DNA from: Cymbomonas tetramitiformis
Taxonomy: Eukaryota > Chlorophyta > Pyramimonadophyceae > Pyramimonadales > Pyramimonadaceae
Direction: 5' to 3'
DNA length: 64,000 nucleotides
Assembly (NCBI GenBank): GCA_001247695.2
Contig: LGRX02010106.1
Location: forward strand, 1 to 64,000
Shown here: positions 10,820 through 21,116 of the stretch, one piece after another
How positions within the stretch are numbered: position 1 is the first letter of the stretch
Layout: every line of letters begins with the position of its first letter
Made by a program: the position numbers and the translations under genes
The notes under the pieces: model-generated
Seen by the model: only the letters and a program-made list of their open reading frames with translations
The model's database searches: none
What the model was told of the DNA's origin: nothing

Positions 10820-11480
10820 TTGACGGAAGACGATGCAGAGAGCAGCAGTTCTGATAGCCGACGGCACACGTGCAACAACACGTGCTCACGTAATAGCACT
10901 GAATCCGTGTAGTAGGTGGCACAGCCTGTCGGACAAAACCAGTAAAGCATAACGAGTAGCGTGTAACACCTGAGCACGTAACGTGTAATCATATTCTAAC
11001 GGCCCCACCTTCGTGTCTCTATGGGGCTAACTCCTCGGCCAGTTTTGAGAGCCGATGCCACACGTGCAACACATGCTCACTTAATAGCACTGAAGAATGA
11101 AGCCGTGTAGCATGGTGGCACGGACTGTGTTAACGAGTAAAGCATGGTGTGTAGCATGGAACACCTGAGTACGCAATGTGCAATTATGTTCGAACGGCGC
11201 CACCTTCTTCGATGATCGTGTCTCTACGGGGCGTAGTCATCGGCTACGCATCCCCCTCTTGGCTGCGTGACTATCGCGCGCCTTGCCCTGGCATTTGTGC
11301 GGTGAGAGTCTTGTATGTTCGGGCTGGCCATTTCTGCCTGCATCTCCCGACTGGATAACGGTTGGCTTGTTAATAGGTGCGCCCCCGACCGAGTCACCTC
11401 CACCCGTACTGGGTGGCCATTTGTGCATGCATCAGCTGCCTGGTAAACGTTTGTTTTTTTGTTAATATGTGATCCCCCGT
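10820..11480. repeat. Two degenerate tandem duplications between gene X and the transposase (element 1)
   Basis: A unit of about 190 bp occurs at 10843-11027 and again at 11040-11231. Shared words include GCACACGTGCAACA, TAATAGCACTGAA, GTAAAGCAT, AACACCTGAG and CGTGTCTCTA. A second pair of about 106 bp follows (near 11320 and 11420), sharing GGCCATTT and TTGTTAATA. The stretch is otherwise without a recognisable gene. Confidence 0.6.
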
Positions 11481-14400
11481 TCGGGGCAACCCGTTCGCTG
11501 TGTGTAAGCAAACGCAAGGTGTTGCTGGTACTGGCGCAGGGAACGAGCACGATCGGCGGGCTGCCTACAGAGAGCCTGGAAAAAATCGCCATGGAGGCTT
11601 TTCGCACGAAAAACAGCCTGCGAGCGACATTACGCAGATACAGAGGACACCAGGACTGGGGCGGGCGATCAACACCGGCGGAGAGCGCTGACGTGAGAAG
11701 TATTGCGCTGTGGATATGGAAGGCGGGAGGGCGGGTGGATAAGAGAGGACGGGTAAGAAGGAAGCCTGACCCTGCAACGGCAGGCTGCTGCATTGACGAG
11801 GAAGCAGTTGAAAGCGATGAGGACGGCGAGGGTGAAGCAGCTACGGCAGGCTGGTGCATTGACGATGAAGCAGTTGAAAACGATGAGGACGGCGAGAGTG
11901 AACCAGCATCCCCACCCCCCTTATCGGCAGTACCTCACGACAACCAGGGCGTCCAAGACGACAGCGATGACGAACTACCTAAGGACCTACGGTTTGATTT
12001 AGGCAAGTTGGCGTTAGATCAGGACGAGAGCGACGATGAACTGGACGAAGACCGTAAGCTGTTGCTCGAGGCGTTCGAGAATCGTGCGGAGGAAGCAAAC
12101 CTCATGAAAACTTACTTGAATGAGGTAACGGAATCCCTTCAAACCTATTTCGGGCCTGCACTCATGTATGCAGTTCCGTGGTGTGCATATAACGCTTGCG
12201 ACCGTCCCTACTGGTGATGTCACGGTAACAAGTGGAGATGACGCATGGTTGTCACGGCGTGGAGGGTTGTGAATGAATCAGACGCTGGAAACGTACACCT
12301 GGACAGCGGAGGATGCGCTGAATGACGACGACATCTGGAAGGACGCGGAGGACTCCGACCTGTTGCAAGACATGCTCGAGGTTGAAGATGACGGCATGGA
12401 GTGGCTGCCAGACGTTGACCCATGCGCGGACCCTGAGCTAACCGAGCCACTCATGATTGGAGACACCGGGGATGATGCCATAAAGCTTGGGGAGGCGGTG
12501 TGCTATTTTATGGAATTGCGCATATCACGGGCATGGTCCCAGATATCATTTGACCGGTTCCTCCATGTGATCGTCATGCTGTTGGGCGGACCAAACCGTT
12601 GTCGACTGCCCACAAGCCTCCACCGAATGCGAACCTATCTTCGTGTGCAAAGCCATATGGCGCATGCTGTGCACGTGTGCCCGAAATGGTGTCGGACTTT
12701 CCCTAGGGAATTGGACTGTCTGCAGTGGAATGAGGAGGAGGAGTGCGGAGCGGTCTTGCAGACAGACTCCGCCGGGGCGGTTGTTCGTCGATGCCATGAG
12801 CGACGGTTTGAGGTGACCCAAACAGCATCTGGGAAGAAGCTGCGTCCCCGGGAGTGGTTCTACTACTTTGATATAAAAGACACAATTCGAAGGTGGATGA
12901 GGGATGTCGAGTTCTGCAAGGCCAGAGCACGACGTGACGCCCGACTCCAGAATGATTTCTGGACATCCCCGTTGGCAAAGTCTATCGACAATCACGTGGA
13001 CATTGGTGGTGCATTGTTGGAGGAACCTATTCTGGTGGACACACCTGAAGGAGGCGACCCGAACGTGGCGTATGCGGAGCATCGTGTCATGGTGATTTCT
13101 CCAGGGGCAGACGATTGTCAAGTTTGGAACTCAGATATCGGGTAACTTCTCCACCCCACCTCCCCTCCACGTCATCTTCTGCAGGCAGCGTTGCTTGCTT
13201 GGGTGATAACCGCGTTGCAGCACGGATCATCACGCGCTAGGTCGAATTGGGGAAGTGCCAAGCTGTATACTGGGGGGGAAAGGGCCGCCCCACGATAGTA
13301 AGCGTATGGGGTGGCGGTGCGCGCAGGAGCTATTCTATGGGGGTGGCTGTGATAAAGAGCGAAGACCTTCACATATCGGTACATGGATGTTACGAATGTT
13401 TCCCAGTCGCATGTGTTCTGAGAGGCGCAGGTTCGTAGCAGTGCGTGAAGCGAGTCGCGTGGTGAAAGGTGCAAAGGGAGGCGATGTCCAGGGCATGCAT
13501 GATGTCCGCCGATGCCTTTGTTAAAAGGCATGAGTGTGTGACAGGGGTTGTGTGGGGCTGTGCACTAACAGGTGCGGCAGCGTGATAAGTATCATGAGAA
13601 TCTGTGGATGACCAAAGGGCCCAGGCAGAAGGAGAAAAATCCGCTGGTGTTATGGTCACTATTCGAGGATGAGTTGTTGCACTTGATGCACGGGAAGCGG
13701 GATGCGTCCAATCCTTTCGTAGTGTACGATGCCTTCCTCAAGAGGTCGTACACATTGAAGGTGGTGCTCGGATTGGTGTACGCAGACACGGTGATGAGGT
13801 GCACCATGGGCAGGTTTATGGGAGTTGGTAGCTATCGTGCCGATCCATACAGCCTTTTTGAGGGAACCCCGGGCCCTGGTGGGAAAGGAATGTATTTCCG
13901 GGGATACGCGAAGGCGGTGGAGCTCAACGGGTGGGAAACGGATGACGGGAAAACCGAGGTTTTTGCGGACGACCCAGAACTGATGCTGAGCAAAAAGAAA
14001 CACCAGGAGCTGGTTAGGAAAACAGAGTCAGGCGAGGCGGAGCCATGCGCAACAGGCAGACATGGGCGAGGGGCATTGGAGCGCCTCCCGTACTACGATC
14101 CAATGCGGGCAATTGCGCACCCGTTTGGGCACTGCGTGTTCTATGGTATTGGGAAGGCTTATCTGAAGCTACTTTTGGGGAGGATGAAAAGCAACACCCA
14201 TCCGCATTTATGTTTGCCACCAAAATTGCTTGAGCTCCTCCAATCGAGGGCCGCGCGCATTCAACCACCGCATGACGTTGGTCGGCCATACCACGACGTG
14301 GTGAAGTACTTCGGTGCGTTCGACACCCCCCATCACCACTGCAAGGGTAACCAGCCGATGAAGTTGTCATAATATAACAAGTTGTACCTGCTGCATCAGG

Positions 14401-15755
14401 CAACAACAGCCCGTGTGGGTATGGGGGCAGACAACGTCGCCGACCGCCACAATGCTTTCCTGTTGAACGTGCATTTTGGGTTTAGGATCCGTCCACGTTC
14501 TGTGCTAATATATAAGAGGGGGGGGGGTGCAGGAATGTACACAATGGAGGATTTTTTGAATTTTATTCTGTACTACAGCCCGCTGGTGTTCGGAAAGGTT
14601 CTGTTTAACTGGAACATCCAGATGGAGGACGCGTGGCAACATCTTCGACGGGCGGTTGTGCATTATGTGCGAGGCAGTGTGGTAGCCGGGGAGGCCTACA
14701 ACGAAGCAGTTGTAATGCAAGCCCAGAAGGCAGCGAAGGACAATCTGTGGGCGCATGCCAAAATTATGGAGCTCACGGGGCCGGACAAAATGTTGACGTT
14801 CAACATGCGGCTTGCAGTGGTGCACCTGTTCCGGCAGGAGCAATACGTGGGGGATTTAGGCGCCGCCCTGGAGTTGTGGGTGGAGCGTGCAATACAGCGG
14901 GCCAAGGGAATCGTGAAGGCGTCTGGCGTGAAGTACTTGCCTGTACAGGCCATCATGAACGCCCTCTGCGAGAAGAGGGCGCTGCAGGAGTTCATTAGGA
15001 AGTACCCAAACCGACGCGAAATGCATGAGCTGGCTGTCGCTCTGCGTTCCCTGGCTCCACGCGGCGCCAACTCCCTGAGGGACCCAGGTGCCGAGGACAA
15101 GACGGTTGCCTGCTATTTCATGGGTGCCGGCAAGTGGGTGGCCCGCGGCTCAATGGTATCGCCCTCCCTTCGATCCGGCGGTGTGTTCGCAACGCTACTG
15201 AAATTCATGTCCATGCACACCGAGGCTCCGACGTCGTGTGCGGTGGATGTGGAGATGACTCAGGCAGCTGCGCTGGGCGGGGATGCCCTGCCTGACGCCC
15301 ATTCCCAATGTGAGACGCCGCTCCCTTTCAGTACTGCTGTGTTTGTGAGAATGTCCCTGGGTGGGGAGGTGTACACATCCGCCATGTACACACGAGCGGT
15401 GAAACGGGTGTCGTACCACGTGTCCATCTTGGACCATGGGTCGGGAGACCTTCCCACGGGGGTGGAGGTGCCTTTTGGGCGCCCATACGCCAAGGTTATG
15501 GCCTATTACCTGGTCGCCGACCCCAGCCAAGTACCCATATGTCACCTGGCCAGAATGCTGGCCTACCGAGAGGTGGAAGACGCATATTACAAGAAGCAGG
15601 GGATCACAGTCGTCGACAAGCATGATTCCGTGGAACTGATTTTGCCTTGCACGTACATCGGGCCGAAGGCGTTGTTTTTTGAACCGACCGATGGTAATGG
15701 TAACCACTACCATGTGGTGCACCTGCTGCGCGAGGTACGTACTGGCAGCTACTGA
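11459..15755 (+). CDS. Tnp2-like (CACTA/EnSpm-type) DDE transposase of element 1
   Basis: Exons inferred from matching splice sites in element 2: 11459 (5' limit unresolved, no ATG there)-12124, 12282-13141, 13327-13378 (52 nt), 13572-14313 and 14533-15755. The order of motifs fits the Tnp2 family: an acidic N-terminal part; HAVHVCPKWC followed by a Cys-containing segment; a proline/aromatic stretch before a helical IRRWMRD block; GADD and then SYSMGVAV; the TKGPRQKEKNP region; VYDAFLKRSYTLK; YADTVMR; and WVERAIQRAKG. Candidate catalytic residues are Asp in GADD, Asp at 13785-13787 and Glu at 14883-14885. The paralogue in element 2 keeps all three. It should act on the element ends in the nucleus. 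The N-terminal exon boundary remains unsure. Confidence 0.7.
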
Positions 15756-16485
15756 AGCGCCATATGACTACTCCATCATTTCTTGTGGCAAGGGAAATCC
15801 TCTGCCAATGCCATCACTCGACTGGGAGGCCAACTTATCGTGGCCTTACTTGTATGTATCCATATCATCAGCGACACCATGCAGGCAAACACGCGGGCTG
15901 TCAGATGCCCCTATATATCTAGTCCGTGCGTAGTGATGGAAACCGCCAATATATACGTATATATGTAGATACAGTACTATAGTCGTGGACCCACCTGCCT
16001 GGCTAGTAACTCTCATTGAATCTCGGACCAATCACATCGTAGCATTGGTAAATATCTTTATACACTTGGCTGCATCGTCGTGTCCACACGTGGACAGTTG
16101 CTTAAACTTCGAACCAATCCCATGTGTGCATGTGGAATATTTATAAATCACACCTTGTACCCCGTGCTTACACGTGTGCGTATCCTTACCTTTAGAACCA
16201 ATCACAAGCCTCCGTTCATATAGAATCCTTACTTTTACTTACTTTCTATAGGTTCGCATCCCTGGCATATATTACCCACGTAACATGTAGGAAGCTTCCT
16301 CCTACCTCCGTTTGGTTACTTTTCCTTAATTATACCCGGCGTATAACTCTCCGGGCCAATAATCAACTACCATCTTTTATATATTCACTGTGGGCATTTA
16401 TAAGCGAAAAGTAACCAAACGATAACCATCTATAACCAAAACTAAGCGACAGTAACCGAAAGTAAGGGTTCGATTCTTAGTAGTG
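15756..16485. repeat. Right subterminal region and terminus of element 1
   Basis: About 730 bp of AT-rich DNA lacking genes. ACCAAT recurs near 16030, 16110 and 16200, often with a nearby TTTATA or TAAATAT. A palindrome TGTCCAC-AC-GTGGACA lies at 16080-16095. Toward the end, short GTAACC/GGTTAC words occur in both orientations. The last 20 bases form the candidate terminus. Such subterminal arrays are where CACTA transposases usually bind. Confidence 0.55.
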
Positions 16486-16667
16486 ATACGAGTTAGATTT
16501 CGGAGATCTTGATATCCGTATTCATCCGGTACAGCCTGTTTCCAGATTAGAGCTGTACAACGACTCGATCCAAGCACCTTTGCGTCTGCCACAGATGATC
16601 ACCGAAGAAGGGCAACCACTATTTGAGATATCACATATACTCTCGGATAAGTTCACTAGAGGTGTCA
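16486..16667 (+). pseudogene. Ty3/Gypsy integrase C-terminal domain and start of chromodomain (interrupted)
   Basis: The 60 codons from 16487 to 16666 are open. They read like the end of a chromovirus integrase: YELDFGDLDIRIHPVQPVSR matches the conserved (Y)xL...IHPVFHVS block, and FEISHILSDKFTRG matches the first strand of a chromodomain. The frame starts abruptly at the CACTA terminus of element 1 and ends at the terminus of element 2. The chromodomain resumes in frame at 31771-31887. It therefore marks the host retrotransposon into which both elements inserted. Confidence 0.8.
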
Positions 16668-16800
16668 CACTTGAACAAGGATTCTGACTAAAAAACACTA
16701 AAAATTCCTAAAGTTCCCTAAAAATTCATTGAAGCCCCTAAAAGCCCCTAAATCCTGGGTAAATAGGATTTAGGGGCTTTTAGGGGCTGGTTTGCCCTGT
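16668..16800. repeat. Left terminus of element 2 with perfect 24-bp hairpin
   Basis: After the terminal repeat come several CCTAAA words. A perfect inverted repeat follows: 24-bp arms at 16733-16756 and 16765-16788 around the 8-base loop GGGTAAAT. The arms are built from AGCCCCTAAA units, complementary in sense to the TTTAGGG words of the right end. Subterminal binding sites for the transposase machinery are the likely role. Confidence 0.75.
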
Positions 16801-17910
16801 GGAAACCGCTGAAGTCTGAAAATGATGGCGAGAATCTAACATCGAGAGCCTAAAAAGTGTGTATAAATTTTGAGAGGGCCTAAGCGAGTAGGGAACGCTG
16901 AATATAATTTCTGAGAAAGCCATGCCGAGGGGTATAAATTGCGAGAACGTCTTTGAACGCGTACTTGTCGCGACAATATGACAATATGACTGATGACAAG
17001 AGGAAAGGTTACTTACATTCGAACGGTTTTTCGGAAATTTGGCAGTCTTCGCTCTAAGGAAGAAGAGTTTGACCTGGGAGAGTTTGAAAACTCTTCTTCC
17101 TACGGGATATTTTAATTATTTTTAAAAATATGGATAACCTACAAAAGCGTCAGAAACTCGAGCAGGTTAGTCTTTTTTTTTCTTCTAAGAAGGGATAGCT
17201 CACGCGCGTACGTATTGCGTGTGGACTGGGTGGGGAATTGCTCGCTCTTTGATTTGGTAAGTTTGTTTTCACGTTTTTTGAGAATCCTTGCTTTATGGTT
17301 TTGGGGCAGGGAAACACGATAAGGGGCCCACGCGGGGTTGCCCTGCATGGGCGCGCTGTACAGTGTGGGCCTGAAGGTACAGCGCTGGAGGTAAGGGGGT
17401 TAGATCCCTTGAGGTTCTAGCGCTCGGGCGTGGCGCCCTCCTTGCGGCCTACAATCTAGGCTTGAAAGCCGTTAGCATATTTTTTATCTACATATGCCTT
17501 TGTTTGTTGCATAGCTTTCATTGAGGTACTTGAATGTATTTAGGTTATCCGCTCTAGGTTAATGTGTTCTTGATCGCGCATTAAACCTTTCCCAAAAAAG
17601 TGCATGCACAAACTGATACTGTCTTTTTTTTTGTATTTTCAGGGGGTTGCTCCGGCGCGAGGACTGATGAGCGTGGGTAGCACGCGCCCTGCAAGAGCGC
17701 TCGAGGTATGCCTCTCTTATTCCTTCTAAATTCTCCCTGCCCCTCACCCCCTCAGCGCCTAACCTTCACCCCCCCTCACTGTACGTATCGATTTGCGTGC
17801 GTTATTAGATAGTTTCTCTGTTGACTGGCGGACCACAGTTCTCTGATACTGTGGTCCGCGAGTCTTCGAAACTTTAGAGTTTCCGTTCGGGTGGCGGCGG
17901 CGGCCTTCCG
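16801..17910. other. Left subterminal DNA of element 2, no gene seen
   Basis: About 1.1 kb of mixed composition with several homopolymer T and A runs. An inverted pair GAAGAAGAGTTT / AAACTCTTCTTCC occurs around 17058-17100, and another, CGGACCACAGT / ACTGTGGTCCG, at 17830-17858. No ORF here is convincing. Confidence 0.45.
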
Positions 17911-19105
17911 TCACTATTTGCTGGCTAACCTCACAGCATCTATCACCATCACTATTTCCTGGCTAACCTCACAGCATCCATCACCGTCACTATTTGCTGG
18001 CTAACCTCACAGCATCCATCACCGTCGCTATTTGCTGGCTAACCTCTCAGTATCCATCACCGGATTTGTTGTCATCCATCATCGCTAGTGTACAACCCTC
18101 CCATGTACCCTATGCACCCATGTACCCTATGTGTGATTCGCAGGCGAGTCGTACAGCGGTGACATTGCCCGCTGCTGCCGGAGCCGCTGGGAATCCAGCA
18201 GCTGCTGCCGGAGCAGCTGCTGCGGCAGCTGGGGGTGTGAATCCCCAGTCCACGGAGAACCAGGCGCACCAAGACCCGGTAGGGCCCAGGCCTTCTTAAT
18301 CCTCGCTTGCTTGCCCACCCTCCCCCTTGCTTTCAGGCCCGAGCCCACCCAAGATGCATGGCGGAGCGCACCTCTCCACCATCTGCCATCCCCAGCATGC
18401 TGTGTTGTGGCGGGAAGAGCTTGGTCTGGAAGCTGAGGAAGTTAGGAGTGATACCCCTCGTGTGCCGCAGCACCACATCTAGAGCCATAACTGCCTCAAA
18501 CACGGGCGGTCCTATTTGCTGGCTAACCTCACAGCATCCATCGCCGTCGCTATTTGCTGGCTAACCTCACAGCATCCATCACTGTCGCTATTTGCTGGCT
18601 AACCTCACAGCATCCATCACCGTCGCTATTTGCTGGCTACCCTCACAGCATCCATCACCGGATTTGTTGTCATCCATCATCGCTAGTGTACAACCCTCCC
18701 ATGTACCCTATGCACCCATGTACCCTATGTGTGATTCGCAGGCGAGTCGTACAGCGGTGACAGTGCCCGCTGCTGCCGGAGCCGCTGGGAATCCAGCAGC
18801 TGCTGCCGGAGCAGCTGCTGCGGCAGCTGGGGGTGTGAATCCCCAGTCCACGGAGAACCAGGCGCACCAAGACCCGGTAGGGCCCAGGCCTTCTTATTCC
18901 TCGCTTGCTTGCCCACCCTCCCCCTTGCTTTCAGGCCCGAGCCCACCCAAGATGCATGGCGGAGCGCACCTCTCCACCATCTGCCATCCCCAGCATGCTG
19001 TGTTGTGGCGGGAAGAGCTTGGTCTGGAAGCTGAGGAAGTTAGGAGTGATACCCCTCGTGTGCCGCAGCACCACATCTAGAGCCATAACTGCCTCAAACA
19101 CGGGC
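17911..19105. repeat. 598-bp tandem duplication containing 38-bp arrays
   Basis: Two copies of a 598-bp block sit end to end; the same words recur at offsets of exactly 598 (for example 18088 and 18686). Each copy opens with four 38-bp units carrying TTTGCTGGCTAACCTCACAG (17911-18062 and 18507-18660), then an Ala-codon-rich stretch, then the Argonaute-like fragment on the minus strand. Near identity of the copies points to a recent duplication. Confidence 0.8.
18333..18510 (-). pseudogene. Argonaute linker-1-like gene fragment, copy 1
   Basis: This is the same minus-strand segment as copy 2, offset by 598 bp. It reads VPVFEAV then ALDVVLRH and continues to GGEVRSAMHLG. Homology to the upstream part of copy 2 stops near 18510, where the 38-bp array begins, so the fragment is truncated at its 5' side. 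Confidence 0.4.
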
Positions 19106-19143
19106 ACCATCCGGTTGTCGATTGCCGCATCCCGGAACTTCAC
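18931..19143 (-). pseudogene. Argonaute linker-1-like gene fragment, copy 2
   Basis: The minus-strand frame contains VPVFEAVMALDVVLRH, then a proline-poor stretch ending TKLFPPQ, then LGMADGGEVRSAMHLG. This resembles the ArgoL1 (DUF1785) segment of Argonaute proteins, where ALDVVLRH precedes an FF(S)P motif and a GG-E-W-G turn. No PAZ or Piwi catalytic region is visible nearby, so this is a fragment or lone exon, probably captured by element 2. The call rests on one short motif block. Confidence 0.45.
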
Positions 19144-19199
19144 CCCTCACCTGAGTAGCGCTGCGAGCTGTGCAAAACTATTGCACAGCTGTCAGCACG

Positions 19200-20525
19200 C
19201 ACTCCCTTCAACATGAACCCATTCACTCCCGTCGTATTTAGCCCACTCCCTCCCTTCATCACCCCCTTACTCACTCCCTTCATCATCCCCCAACTCCCTC
19301 CCTTCATCATGTGGTGTGGTGGACATTCATTCATCCGACTTGCAGCCAATGCTTGCGTGTGTTACCCACAGGCATGTCTTCTGGCTCGTCGCTCGTTTCC
19401 CCTCATCCCCTCATACTGGTGCACAAAGCTCATGGGCGGGACAAAGTGTCGTGGGAGGGAGAGAGGGTGGATATGGTGGGGTGGATACGGTTGTGTGGTG
19501 CCCACATGATTGAGCCAATTCTGCACCCCTTGGTTCGCGCCATACTCGTGCAGAATGCTCATGGGCGGGACAAAGTGTCGTGGGAGGGAGAGGGTGGATA
19601 TGGTGGGGTGGACAAGGTTGGGTGGTGCCCACAGGTTTGAGCCAATTCTGCACCCCTTGGTTCGCGCCATACTCGTGCAGAATGCTCATGGGCGGGACAA
19701 AGTGTCGTGGGAGGGAGAGGGTGGATATGGTGGGGTGGACAAGGTTGGGTGGTGCCCACAGGTTTGAGCCAATTCTGCACCCCTTGGTTCGCGCCATACT
19801 GGTGCAGAAAGCTCCCGGGCGGGACGGGCAACGAGTGGAAGAGGGAACTGGAGGGTGGATATATAGGTTCCGGTGGTGCCCACAGGTTTGAGCCAATTCT
19901 GCACCCCTTGGTTCGCGCCATACTCGTGCAGAATGCTCATGGGCGGGACAAAGTGTCGTGGGAGGGAGAGGGTGGATATGGTGGGGTGGACAAGGTTGGG
20001 TGGTGCCCACAGGTTTGAGCCAATTCTGCACCCCTTGGTTCGCGCCATACTGGTGCAGAAAGCTCCCGGGCGGGACGGGCAACGAGTGGAAGAGGGAACT
20101 GGAGGGTGGATAGATAGGTTCCGGTGGTGCCCACACAGGTTTGAGCCAATTCTGCACCCCTTGGTTCGCGCCATACTCGTGCAGAATGCTCCCGGGCGGG
20201 ACAAAGTGTCGTGGGAGGGAGAGGGTGGATATGGTGGGGTGGACAAGGTTGGGTGGTGCCCACAGGTTTGAGCCAATTCTGCACCCCTTGGTTCGCGCCA
20301 TACTGGTGCAGAAAGCTCCCGGGCGGGACGGGCAACGAGTGGAAGAGGGGACTAGAGGGTGGATAGATAGGTTCCGGTGGTGCCCACAGGTTTGAGCCAA
20401 TTCTGCACCCCTTGGTTCGCGCCATACTGGTGCAGAAAGCTCCCGGGCGGGACGGGCAACGAGTGGAAGAGGGGACTGGAGGGTGGATAGATAGGTTCCG
20501 GTGGTGCCCACATGATTGAGCCAAT
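19200..20525. repeat. Satellite of alternating 127- and 124-bp monomers
   Basis: About nine direct monomers run from 19430 to 20520. The word GAGCCAATTCTGCACCCC recurs at 19512, 19639, 19766, 19890, 20017, 20143, 20270, 20394 and 20518. Type A monomers (127 bp) contain AAAGTGTCGTGGGAGGGAG; type B (124 bp) contain GACGGGCAACGAGTGGAAG. From left to right the order is about A A A B A B A B B. Long minus-strand frames here are a by-product of repetition. A short CTCCCTTCATCA array precedes it (19200-19310). Confidence 0.85.
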
Positions 20526-20930
20526 TCTGTGGTGTGGTGGACATTCATTCATCCGACTTGCAGCCAATGCTTGCGTGTGTTACCCACAGGCATGTCTTCT
20601 GGCTCGTCGCTCTCCCCACCCTTCATCATGGGTGCGGTGGACATTCATTCATCCGACTTGCAGCCAATGCTTGCGTGTGTTACCCACAGGCATGTCTTCT
20701 GGCTCGTCGCTCTCCCCACCCTTCATCATGGGTGCGGTGGACATTCATTCATCCGACTTGCAGCCAATGCTTGCGTGTGTTACCCACAGGCATGTCTTCT
20801 GGCTCGTCGCTCTCCCCACCCTTCATCATGGGTGCGGTGGACATTCATTCATCCGACTTGCAGCCAATGCTTGCGTGTGTTACCCACAGGCATGTCTTCT
20901 GGCTCGTCAATCATTTCCCCTCATCCCCTC
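20526..20930. repeat. 100-bp tandem repeat, four copies
   Basis: The word ACATTCATTCATCCGACTTG starts at 20541, 20641, 20741 and 20841, giving an exact 100-bp period. A fifth single copy lies upstream at about 19316-19420, on the other side of the 127/124-bp satellite, so the satellite appears to have expanded inside or beside this array. Confidence 0.85.
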
Positions 20931-21116
20931 ATAGCTGCGTCTCATTCCTCATGCTTGCCCATCACCCCCTCTTCCGTCCGGGGGTCCGTTGTCCGACTGT
21001 TTCTCACCGTATATTTGGTGTTCTCTGTGCCGTAGCTTGCACACCCAAACCCACAAGCAAATCCAAATTCCTCAAGATCAGCTAGGCGCCGATCTGCACA
21101 CCGCCAGCGAAAGGCG

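Larger units (their letters stand above)
1..16485 (+). mobile_element. Element 1: large CACTA-like DNA transposon, left end outside the window
   Basis: The element carries, left to right, a protein kinase (875-2041), an unknown protein (2909-3757), an OTU protease (3769-6606), a MYND-finger protein (6880-7873), gene X (8355-10819) and a spliced Tnp2-like transposase (11459-15755). The right end is placed at 16485 because the sequence there, read inward on the minus strand, is CACTACTAAGAATCGAACCC, a CACTA-type terminus. The very next base, 16486, begins an open integrase reading frame of an interrupted retrotransposon. The left terminus is not in the window, so the element is at least 16.5 kb and its terminal repeat and target duplication cannot be checked. 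Gene order and intron positions match element 2. Confidence 0.7.

Noticed and set aside
17994..19080. Plus-strand ORFs rich in Ala over the 598-bp duplication
   Set aside because: The start of each ORF is the 38-bp non-coding repeat, and codon content follows repeat composition. The minus strand gives the only protein-like signal.
19411..20548. Long minus-strand open frames (up to 377 codons) across the satellite
   Set aside because: They arise because the 127/124-bp monomers lack stops in several frames on both strands; the peptide is simply the repeat and shows no domain.
17911..20930. CRISPR-like direct repeats
   Set aside because: Units are contiguous tandem repeats without unique spacers, and the locus is eukaryotic with spliced genes.
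20512..21085. Overlapping plus-strand ORFs of 140-189 codons in the 100-bp array
   Set aside because: All three frames are open because of the repeat; no family signal.
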